Positions 57,435 through 64,000 of a stretch of DNA of 64,000 nucleotides are shown in pieces; position 1 is the first letter of the stretch, and the number at the start of each line of letters is the position of its first letter. The DNA comes from Hamadaea sp013361475. Lineage in GTDB: Bacteria > Actinomycetota > Actinomycetes > Mycobacteriales > Micromonosporaceae. Location: the NCBI RefSeq assembly GCF_040654195.1, contig NZ_JBFAHM010000005.1, forward strand, positions 310,001 to 374,000. The letters run 5' to 3'. Position numbers and translations under genes: made by a program. The notes beneath the pieces were generated by a model. That model searched no databases, had not been told where the DNA came from, and saw only the letters and a list, made by a program, of their open reading frames with translations.

Positions 57435-58687
57435 CGCACGCCCGCGACCGCGTCGCCGGGCACCGGCTCACCGTCAGCTGGTTGCAGGTAGTGGCGGGCG
57501 ACGGTGGCCCACCAGCGGACCTCGGCGGCCTGGCTGCCGTCCGGGTCGTCCCACGCGTCGGCCAGGCGAAGGTCGTCACGGGTCGCCGGCTGCTCCGGCA
57601 GAGTGCCCGCCGTGTGCGCGGCCAGCGCCGCCCGCAGCATCGCCGCCTCGACCGCCGCGTCGGCGTCGATCCCGGCCAGACCGGCGTCGTGGGCCGCCGA
57701 CCGGGCGGCGGCGGCGACCCGCCCGTCACAGTACGGTTTGAGCTGCAGCCGGGCGTCGCTGATCTCCACGACGCGCCGGTACAGCAAGGTCGGCAACCGG
57801 CCCGGCCAGATCGCCAGGCGCGGATTGGCCGGGCCTTCCCAGCCGTGCAGCACCACGTCGGGAAACGGGGCGACGATGCTGCGCCACAGCGGTGCGATGA
57901 GCTGGTACGCCTGCCAGCGGGCCCGATAGTTCGACACGGGCGCCAGCGCGCACAGCGAGTATCCGACGATGTTGAATGCCGCCGCCGCGACCGCGGCCAC
58001 CGGTGCCCACGTGTTGAGTGTGCCGACGTCGATGCCGGCCTGCCGCAACCCGAGATAGGCGATCTTCGGGATACAGTAGCCGAGCAGCAGCCACGAGCCG
58101 ATCGCGATGGACGGCATGCCGCGGCGGAACCATGGCTCGGCCGTCTGCCGGCTCAGCCGCCACCAGTACGGCGCGGTCAACGCCAGACCCAGCGCGAAAT
58201 ACAGCTGGTAGACGATCAGCATCCAGCTCGCGAACGGTTCGGTGGCGTACATCTGGTCGAACGCGGTCGGGTCGGCCGCGTCAACGTCCACATCGGCCAG
58301 CGTGAACAGCACAGCCATGGTCACGATCGTCGACGCGTACCCGACCGCCCACATCCACGCCCGCCGGCCGAAGAAGAACCCCGGCCCGCGTACGACGATC
58401 ATCAGGAACGCCGCCATCGCCGTCGGGTACGCCAAAACCCCGCCGTAGACGATCAGCACCGCGACGTTCGGGACCCCGACGAAATCGTTGAGCCGGTGGT
58501 AGACCGCTGGCGCCGCCGCCGCGAACGAACATGCTGGCAGGCCACCGGCGACGATGATGCACGCCCTCTGCGGCGTCGGGTCCTTGATCTGCGCGATCAG
58601 GATCCGCGCGACCACCAGCAACGACACCACCGCCACCGTGATGAACGCGACGTTCTCGCCGTTGTCCACCAGCAACCTCCCCGTCAC
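57431..58687 (-). CDS. MAB_1171c-type multi-TM membrane protein
   Basis: The 418-residue protein has about seven or eight N-terminal membrane helices (first near residues 15-33, last near 232-252). A cytoplasmic C-terminal half of about 165 residues follows (SNYRARWQAYQLIAPLWRSI, LPTLLYRRVVEISDARLQL). This is the layout of the MAB_1171c family of putative transporters or sensors, which accompany XRE/ImmA gene pairs. It overlaps the MpaB-type gene by ATGA. A 12-base inverted repeat lies just upstream. Confidence 0.75.
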   Translation of the reverse strand: MTGRLLVDNGENVAFITVAVVSLLVVARILIAQIKDPTPQRACIIVAGGLPACSFAAAAPAVYHRLNDFVGVPNVAVLIVYGGVLAYPTAMAAFLMIVVRGPGFFFGRRAWMWAVGYASTIVTMAVLFTLADVDVDAADPTAFDQMYATEPFASWMLIVYQLYFALGLALTAPYWWRLSRQTAEPWFRRGMPSIAIGSWLLLGYCIPKIAYLGLRQAGIDVGTLNTWAPVAAVAAAAFNIVGYSLCALAPVSNYRARWQAYQLIAPLWRSIVAPFPDVVLHGWEGPANPRLAIWPGRLPTLLYRRVVEISDARLQLKPYCDGRVAAAARSAAHDAGLAGIDADAAVEAAMLRAALAAHTAGTLPEQPATRDDLRLADAWDDPDGSQAAEVRWWATVARHYLQPADGEPVPGDAVAGVR

Positions 58688-58731
58688 CGACGTTCATGGA
58701 TGCGCACGAGGGTCGCACAGCAGCTCAGCGC

Positions 58732-58760
58732 TTCGCCATGAACTGCCAGTTCATGGCGAA
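58732..58760. promoter_or_regulatory. 12-base inverted repeat between divergent genes
   Basis: The arms ttcgccatgaac and gttcatggcgaa are perfect with a 5-base spacer. They lie between the MAB_1171c-type gene (leftward start 58687) and the gene at 58832. This is probably an operator or RNA hairpin. Confidence 0.55.
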
Positions 58761-58831
58761 CAGCGCTCCCACAGTGCAGGCTTGACCGGGTCGCCGAAGT
58801 CGCAGCACATCGCCACAGGAGGCCACCGGGG

Positions 58832-59374
58832 GTGCCAGCAGACACAACACAACCCAGACGCACGGCCACGGCCGCCACCCGCCGGGGCCCGGCAGTCGCC
58901 GCCCGGCCAGCGTCCGCCACTCACCGCCGCGACCCACCCGACCTCGCGCAGTTGACCGCCACCGTCTGGCCCGGCAGCCAGGAACCGCTGCTACTACTCG
59001 ACGTCAGCCGATCTGTGCTACCGCGGCTTCGTCCCGGCTTCGCCCGTGATCTGACAGCAGACGTGCTCGTGATCCCGCACCACCCACATGCCCACCTGAG
59101 CATTCATGACGGTGCCGGCAGCCTGTTCCTGCACGACCGGATCCTCGCCACGGCCAGCGTGCCGGCATCCTGGCGGGCCGGCGACAACGCGATCCTCGCC
59201 ATCCTGCCCAGCCCACCACCCGATCCAGCCGCGCGGGTCTGGCACGACTCCCTCCGCGACGGCGCCATCCACAGGACAGCCCGTGCCTGGCATGCGGCGC
59301 CTGCAGAAGACCGGTTCTTGACGCTGCTCACCGAAGGCGTGGCGCTTGTCGCTGAGATTGACATCCGTGCATAG
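58832..59374 (+). CDS. Unknown protein
   Basis: This 180-residue protein starts at GTG 58832 behind aggagg. The N-terminal 35 residues are basic and disordered. The rest reads as alpha/beta: LAQLTATVWPGSQEPLLLLD, a DVLVIPHHPHAHLSIHDGAG segment, and WRAGDNAILAILPSPPPDP. No family is recognised. It lies in a separate unit to the right of the MAB_1171c-type gene. Confidence 0.5.
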   Translation: MPADTTQPRRTATAATRRGPAVAARPASATHRRDPPDLAQLTATVWPGSQEPLLLLDVSRSVLPRLRPGFARDLTADVLVIPHHPHAHLSIHDGAGSLFLHDRILATASVPASWRAGDNAILAILPSPPPDPAARVWHDSLRDGAIHRTARAWHAAPAEDRFLTLLTEGVALVAEIDIRA

Positions 59375-59406
59375 GATTTGTCTTATCTCGGTCGACGCGG
59401 TCGCCG

Positions 59407-59949
59407 CTATGGGTGCAGGCCGACCCGTTCGGCGACGACAGTGCGCCGTTTCATTTCCTCGTACGCCTTGGCCACCTCGGCTGGATCACGCACCGGCTCA
59501 GCCAGCTTCTCCCACACCGTCAGCTCCAGCCATGCGTTGACCTTCACACCCTCGAGCTCCGCGCGCGCGGCCATCAACGCCAGCAGTGGTGCCGCGAGCC
59601 GATTGCTTACGGGCTTGGCCTTGGAGTCCCACTTCGGCATCGCGGTGGACAGCATCGTCCGCAACGCCTCGTCCAGCGTCGGCGGGAATCCCGCGTCGGC
59701 CAGCGCCTGCGGGGAAGACTCGGCATACATGCTCGCGAGTGCGATCGCCTCCCGGCGCCGCAAAGCGCCTAGCGCCTCCGCGTCGGTTACCGGGCCCGGC
59801 TCGCGGTCGGCATGCACCAGCGGGCCTGACTCGCCCGGGAGCGGCCCGCCGGGCAGCGGCGGGATCTCCACCCCGGACGCATCACCAGGTTTCACCGCGG
59901 TGAGCTTGACTTTCCGGTAGTTCGTACGCCGCTGGGATGTGTCTGCCAC
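59407..59949 (-). CDS. Unknown helical protein
   Basis: This 180-residue protein starts at GTG 59949. It has an N-terminal basic stretch (QRRTNYRKVKLTAVKPGDAS), then a Pro-rich linker and helical regions (EALGALRRREAIALASMYAE, NRLAAPLLALMAARAELEG). It ends ERVGLHP. No family or membrane helix is recognised. An 11-mer, tattgcaatct, in its upstream region also occurs in the operator island at 49577. Confidence 0.5.
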   Translation of the reverse strand: MADTSQRRTNYRKVKLTAVKPGDASGVEIPPLPGGPLPGESGPLVHADREPGPVTDAEALGALRRREAIALASMYAESSPQALADAGFPPTLDEALRTMLSTAMPKWDSKAKPVSNRLAAPLLALMAARAELEGVKVNAWLELTVWEKLAEPVRDPAEVAKAYEEMKRRTVVAERVGLHP

Positions 59950-60132
59950 TGCGAATCCCCGACCTTGCCTCGGTGTTACTCAATCCGCTACTCACCAGAT
60001 TGCAATACCATTTCGGGACATCGTAGATGTCGCCTAGGGGTGGCGGCCAGACATCCGGCATGACTTTCTGCCAGGACCGAAACATCCTGGTCGCGGCCTC
60101 GCGGCGCAGTTTGATGGGTAACGGTTCGCAGG

Positions 60133-60486
60133 TTAGAAGGTGTGTTCCTCGGCGTCGTCACCCAGGTACGGATCCGGGGGCAGCAGCCGCACATCGTCGG
60201 GAATGATGTCCGGGTCGCCCTCGACGGTATCGCTCATGGCGATGACGGGCATGCCGGGCGGTGCGCCTGCGCGCCCGCTGCTGATGCCCTCGTGACAGGT
60301 GTCGCACCAGGCGGTGTAGTAGCCGATCCGGGAGTCCGGGTCGCCGGTGAACGCGACCTTCACCGTGCCGTCGGCGTGGCTGGGGCACGTGATGGCGACG
60401 TCGGCGGGAAACGCGTTCAGGACGTCGGTGAGGGCGGCCATCCATGCCTCCCACCGCGCCTGCGACTGTGTCATCTCCATTGCCAT
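60133..60486 (-). CDS. Small Cys/His protein, candidate immunity or accessory protein
   Basis: The 117-residue product is read from ATG 60486, one base into the upstream stop (TGATG). The sequence contains AITCPSHADGTVKVAFTGDP and WCDTCHEGISSGRAG, a possible zinc ribbon (C..H, CxxC). It ends acidic (DPYLGDDAEEHTF). Its position immediately after the zincin-toxin-like gene is that of an immunity protein. No sequence family supports this yet. Confidence 0.5.
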   Translation of the reverse strand: MAMEMTQSQARWEAWMAALTDVLNAFPADVAITCPSHADGTVKVAFTGDPDSRIGYYTAWCDTCHEGISSGRAGAPPGMPVIAMSDTVEGDPDIIPDDVRLLPPDPYLGDDAEEHTF

Positions 60487-61643
60487 CACCCCAGCCCGCC
60501 CAACAGATGCTTATGTGTTTCCCACCAGGCGGCCTCGAACGCCTCCGCCCGGTCTTCCCACAGGCGCACCTCGGCTTTGCTCTGCGGATAGGGCAGGCCC
60601 TGCCGGAGTTCGTCGAGGTGGAACTTCTCGTGCGCGAGGGTCTTGGCCAGCTGCTCTTCGTCGATGAACGCATCACGCGTCAAGATGATCTTACCGTCTT
60701 CCCTGGTGATGGCGTATAACGGCTTGCCGGGAGGACCGCGGCGGACCTTGTCGATGATGAAACCGACACCACGCAGATCGATGCCGTACTTGGCGGCGAT
60801 GGCGCGCACGTTGTCCATCGTCATCAGCAGCCGCGTGCCGTTGCGCGCCACCCGGTCACCGCTGCGGGCGAGGACTGGACCGCGCCCGCGCAGCCGCTGC
60901 AAGATCCGGCGGAGTTCCTCGATGATCGACCCCAACCGGCGGATGACCGGTTCCAGGCGGCGCAGACTCGCCAGCAGTGCCCGCACCCAGCGGGCGATCT
61001 TGCCCGCCCAGGACGCGACCAGTGTGGTGACCTGCTCCACCACCAGGCCCGTCGCGGTGCCGAGGCTGAACAGCTCCTCGGCGGCGTAGACGACGATCCG
61101 CGACACGCAGGCAGCGATCGCGTCACGCACCAGCAGCCGGACGGCGGCGACGAGCATGCTGGCGCCTTCGGTGATCGACGCCATCGTTTCGGACGCGTCG
61201 GCCAGTGCCGCCAACGCCCCGTGCTGCTCACGCGACCACGCGCGGTAGGCGTCAGCCGCCGGGCCGTGCCAGGACGCGACATCCATCGCAGTGGCGTCAC
61301 GCAGGGCCGTGGCGGTACCCGTAACGTTCTTGGCGACGTTACGCCAGGTCTGAGCATGCGCGGCGATCTGCGCCGGATCGCCGGCGAGCCAATCGAGAGC
61401 TTCGGTTAGGGGCTGGACGTGCTCGATGAGCCATGCGATTCCGTACTGCAGCAGCACCCCAGCCGGATCGGAGACCAGCGCCAGCGCGTCGAGACCGGCG
61501 CCCACCACACCGAGCGTGCCGTCTATCCAGGACTTGTCGTCGACGCCCTGTTTGATCAGCTGGATGTCCTCGGCCAGCCACACGCCCGACCAGGCATTCG
61601 CCGGTGCCTCGACGCGGGCGGCGATCAGGGGGTTGATCGTCAT
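60486..61643 (-). CDS. Type VII-type substrate with C-terminal HEXXH zincin domain
   Basis: This 385-residue protein has a WXG-type region (ATAMDVASWHGPAADAYRAW, about residues 115-135) flanked by long amphipathic helices, as in WXG100/LXG-type secreted proteins. A helical middle with hydrophobic stretches follows. The C-terminal domain (about 280-385) contains KPLYAITREDGKIILTRDAF and TLAHEKFHLDELRQG, an HEXXH motif at residues 338-342, with acidic candidates (RLWEDRAEAFEAAWW) as the third ligand. I infer a polymorphic-toxin-like metallopeptidase. It is coupled to the EspC-like gene by ATGA. Confidence 0.75.
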   Translation of the reverse strand: MTINPLIAARVEAPANAWSGVWLAEDIQLIKQGVDDKSWIDGTLGVVGAGLDALALVSDPAGVLLQYGIAWLIEHVQPLTEALDWLAGDPAQIAAHAQTWRNVAKNVTGTATALRDATAMDVASWHGPAADAYRAWSREQHGALAALADASETMASITEGASMLVAAVRLLVRDAIAACVSRIVVYAAEELFSLGTATGLVVEQVTTLVASWAGKIARWVRALLASLRRLEPVIRRLGSIIEELRRILQRLRGRGPVLARSGDRVARNGTRLLMTMDNVRAIAAKYGIDLRGVGFIIDKVRRGPPGKPLYAITREDGKIILTRDAFIDEEQLAKTLAHEKFHLDELRQGLPYPQSKAEVRLWEDRAEAFEAAWWETHKHLLGGLG

Positions 61644-61960
61644 GGCGGGCCGCCAGTGGCCGCGACCGCCTGGCCACGCCGTTCATCGGTCTGCTGGTAG
61701 CCGGCGGCCGCTGCCCGCAAGCGCTCGGCGGTGTCACGCAGCGAGTCCGACCCGGCGGTCAGCGCGTCGACGAGCATCCGCTGCAACCCGTCGACGAGGA
61801 GGGGCACCATCACGCACAGTCGACCGTAGGCATCGGTTCCCAAGCGGACCGTGTCACCGGCTGCCTTTCCGGTCGCGATGTCGTCCGAGGCAGTGTCCAG
61901 GCGGCCCGCGTGCCGGACGAGTTCAGCGGGGACGACGGAGACCTGTGCTGGCTGACCCAT
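61640..61960 (-). CDS. EspC-like type VII secretion substrate/partner
   Basis: The 106-residue protein, from ATG 61960 behind ggagggg, reads QVSVVPAELVRHAGRLDTAS. It continues through TVRLGTDAYGRLCVMVPLLV and LTAGSDSLRDTAERLRAAAA. This is the EspC (ESX type C) pattern of two helices around a G-x-D-A-Y-G-R-L turn. Such proteins pair with or lead the export of the next protein. It is the first gene of a three-gene unit with the zincin protein. The 367-base gap 61961-62327 holds only this promoter region. Confidence 0.8.
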   Translation of the reverse strand: MGQPAQVSVVPAELVRHAGRLDTASDDIATGKAAGDTVRLGTDAYGRLCVMVPLLVDGLQRMLVDALTAGSDSLRDTAERLRAAAAGYQQTDERRGQAVAATGGPP

Positions 61961-62327
61961 CAACCCCTCCCTGGGTAACCACACAGTCACCATACGAGAC
62001 TTCGATGTATGTCGTTACGTGGCTGGCTGAGGCTGAGTAGGGGATTGAGTGCGTAACATCCGCGCCTGCTGTAGCAGCCGAACCTCGCGCGAGCGGCGCA
62101 GGGTGCCACGCAGGGAGATCGTCTGCCCGGGCAGGCGGTGGAGGGGTGGAGTTGCGGTCCTGCGTCCGCCGCGCATCAGCCCATCGATGCTTCCCGAAAC
62201 CCGATCCATGTCCGGCGATCTTCAGCCGGCGCAGTGGTGATCGCAGGTCACATTGGGCCGCGAGGCGATCCCAGGCGCGCACATGCGTGTGCCGTAACCG
62301 CTGCGGTGGCCAGCGGTTGCACTGGGT

Positions 62328-63044
62328 GTGGCACATCCTGTGATCGAGCTGCCTACGGGCCCGTTGATGTCCCGCTCACCGCTGCCGCTCGACGCTCGCC
62401 GACGGGTGTGTGGTGTCGCAATGCTGCTGTGCGGAACATTGGCACTGGCGGCGGCGCGGACTCCCGGCACGCTAGATTCCCCGGCCGGCGTCCTGGAGCG
62501 GTGGCGGTTTCCCGCCATGTTCACCGTGTGGGCCCTGGCGTTGATCGTCGCCGGACTGGCGATGGTCATCGCACCTCGATGGGTGCCCTTCGCGACGGCC
62601 GCGGCCGGTGGTCTGCTCGCCGCGTTCATCGCCGGCGAGTCGTTCGTCGGGCTGAGGGACTGGTTCAACGTCGCCGGAGCCGCTGGTATCAACCTATCGA
62701 GCCTGGCCGATGTCGTCACGCTCGCTGCCGCGTCCTGCGTCGCTGCCACGGTGGCTGTCGCCGTCGTCATGGTGGTCACCTGGCCTGAGGTGCGAGCGAG
62801 CCGGCGGCAACCGCCGTTGGTCCTGCTGGCGGCGCTTGTCGCTGCTGGCACACCGATCCTTCTGATCGGGGTCCACGGCGAGACGTTCACAGCGACGGCA
62901 ATCGGCGCGAGGCTGCTGTCACCGTCGTTGCCCTGCGCTGGGGCCGTCGCGCTCGCCGGATTGTGCCGCCGCGACACGCGTTTGGCGCTGCTCGGCAGCG
63001 TCGTTGTCGCTTTGGCCGCCGACGTGGCACTGAGCCTGGTCTAG
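62328..63044 (+). CDS. Polytopic membrane protein of unknown function
   Basis: The predicted product is 238 residues from GTG 62328; an ATG at 62367 is an alternative. It has about six hydrophobic segments, including VCGVAMLLCGTLALAAARTP, FTVWALALIVAGLAMVIAPR, FATAAAGGLLAAFIAGESFV and VVTLAAASCVAATVAVAVVM. No catalytic motif is visible. It lies divergent to the EspC-like unit. I do not recognise a family. Confidence 0.55.
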   Translation: MAHPVIELPTGPLMSRSPLPLDARRRVCGVAMLLCGTLALAAARTPGTLDSPAGVLERWRFPAMFTVWALALIVAGLAMVIAPRWVPFATAAAGGLLAAFIAGESFVGLRDWFNVAGAAGINLSSLADVVTLAAASCVAATVAVAVVMVVTWPEVRASRRQPPLVLLAALVAAGTPILLIGVHGETFTATAIGARLLSPSLPCAGAVALAGLCRRDTRLALLGSVVVALAADVALSLV

Positions 63045-63305
63045 AGCTTCGGCGCCGACCCCTGATGAGATGCCCGACCCTGCCACCGGCCACGTAGTCA
63101 AATCGCGGGAGGCGGTTAACGCGGCGGCACCTGAGCATCCGGCGCCGCTCGGACGCCGAAGGAAGAGTCCGAAGAACCGTCCTCGAGCCCGAGGTTCCAC
63201 GCTGCGACTCCTCCACCGATCCTCCACGCCAAGTTCGGCCAATCGGTTAACGCTTCTCCCTTTCTCAATGACAGAGCGGTGGCTTAGGGTGATGGCGCCT
63301 TAGCC

Positions 63306-63716
63306 ATGGGGGAGGTTGGTGGACTGGTGTTCGGTGATGATCTGGGTGCAGCCGAGGAGGCCGTGGACCGCTGGGAGGCATCCCTGCAGGAGCGTGCCGA
63401 CGCGGCCAGGCGAGTACGTGAACGTCTCGATGCGGTGACCGGCATCGGCTCCGACCCGGACCGGATCGTTCAGGTCACCGTCGCGCCTTCGGGTGTCCTG
63501 GCGGATATCAAGCTGCCGGACCAGATCCGCCGCCAATCGGTAGACCTGACCCGGCAACAGATCCTGCAAGCCGCGCAAGCGGCCCAGGCCGACCTCGCCC
63601 GCAAGGCCGCGCTCGTGGTCGCGGACACGATCGGCATGAACCATCCGACGGCCAACGCGATCGTCTCGTCCTATACCCGCCGCCTGACGATGGATCCCGG
63701 CGATGCAGCCAGGTGA
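63306..63716 (+). CDS. YbaB/EbfC-like nucleoid-associated-type protein
   Basis: The 136-residue product reads RVRERLDAVTGIGSDPDRIV, then VTVAPSGVLADIKLPDQIRR and a helical end (QQILQAAQAAQADLARKAAL). This is the YbaB/EbfC fold pattern: helix, two or three strands, helix. In actinobacteria such genes often precede EspC/WXG genes of type VII substrate operons. That is the case here, because the next gene starts inside its last codons. Confidence 0.7.
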   Translation: MGEVGGLVFGDDLGAAEEAVDRWEASLQERADAARRVRERLDAVTGIGSDPDRIVQVTVAPSGVLADIKLPDQIRRQSVDLTRQQILQAAQAAQADLARKAALVVADTIGMNHPTANAIVSSYTRRLTMDPGDAAR

Positions 63717-64000
63717 ACTGAACGCCACACCGTCGGCCATCGTCCAGCACGCCGGCGTCGTTGACGGCATTGCCGCGAGGGTGGCCACAGCCAAGCAGGC
63801 GGGCGAGACGGTGCGGGTGGACAATGCCGCCTACGGTCGGTTGTGCACACTCCTGCCACCGCTGATCAACTTTTTGCAGAACATGGTTCTCGACGCGATC
63901 ACCGAGGCCGACACGTCCTTGACAGACACCGCGGCCCGGCTGCGCACCGCCGCCGGCGCGTACCTGGCCGCCGATGACTCCAGCGAACGAGACATCCGCC
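63703..64000 (+). CDS. EspC-like protein (cut by window end)
   Basis: ATG 63703 starts a frame that stays open to the end of the window (99 residues visible). It reads MQPGELNATPSAIVQHAGVV, a TVRVDNAAYGRLCTLLPPLI segment, then DTAARLRTAAGAYLAADDSS. It matches the same EspC pattern as the protein at 61640-61960, including the A-Y-G-R-L turn. It overlaps the YbaB-like gene by 14 bases. A secreted effector gene is expected downstream, outside the window. Confidence 0.75.
   Translation, partial: MQPGELNATPSAIVQHAGVVDGIAARVATAKQAGETVRVDNAAYGRLCTLLPPLINFLQNMVLDAITEADTSLTDTAARLRTAAGAYLAADDSSERDIR

Noticed and set aside
1..64000. tRNA or rRNA genes
   Set aside because: I saw no convincing cloverleaf or rRNA sequence by eye; a tRNA scan would be needed to exclude one in the gaps.

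Overview
The window is GC-rich actinobacterial DNA. Start codons are often GTG or TTG, Shine-Dalgarno sequences are strong, genes overlap as ATGA, and the families present (ESX/EspC-type secreted proteins, a membrane-anchored BTAD protein, MmyB-type and EspR-like XRE regulators, MAB_1171c-type membrane protein, IS110) are actinobacterial. A Micromonosporaceae-like filamentous actinomycete is my inference; nothing here fixes the species.

Left part (about 0.8-41 kb): this looks like an integrated conjugative element or plasmid-derived island. It opens with decayed genes (a tyrosine-recombinase remnant and a GNAT remnant). A conjugation module follows: VirB2/TrbC-like pilin, TrbL/VirB6-like channel, PrgI-VirB4 fusion ATPase, VirD4/TraG-like coupling ATPase, replication-relaxation protein, and a transglycosylase/M23 wall hydrolase. 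I see no classical relaxase and no intact integrase. From about 15 to 41 kb come an IS110 transposase and a long series of mostly single cargo genes of unknown or DUF type, many closed by a perfect GC-rich hairpin. Recognisable cargo includes an FAD/NAD(P) oxidoreductase, a DUF3085 protein, a GGDEF protein, a DUF6283-like protein, a MoxR-type ATPase with a zincin/VWA partner, and DUF4262 and DUF4314 proteins. Five cargo genes share a promoter-like element (GACTTGA, then xxxAT at fixed spacing). A secreted nuclease, a wrecked 5'-nucleotidase and a frameshifted gene lie at 34-39 kb.

Middle part (about 41.4-54.3 kb): a LysM/BTAD membrane protein and a palindrome containing two DnaA-box sequences precede two divergent transcription units that flank an AT-rich operator-like island at 49.6 kb. 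The leftward unit encodes an ATP-grasp ligase (split by a frame change), an MFS transporter and a membrane-anchored Hsp70-fold protein, all with 4-base overlaps. The rightward side carries a tiny Arg-rich ORF, a secreted peptidoglycan-binding protein, and a coupled operon of TDO-like protein, kynureninase-like PLP enzyme, second TDO-like protein and an unknown protein. I propose this as an undescribed tryptophan-derived amino-acid/peptide pathway with its own ligase and exporter.

Right part (54.3-64 kb): an MmyB-type regulator lies divergent to an XRE/ImmA pair, next to a MAB_1171c-type membrane protein coupled to an MpaB/DUF2236-type oxygenase. After several unknown genes come two type VII secretion substrate loci: an EspC-like protein coupled to a WXG-region protein with a C-terminal HEXXH zincin domain and a small downstream protein, and a YbaB-like/EspC-like pair cut by the window end.
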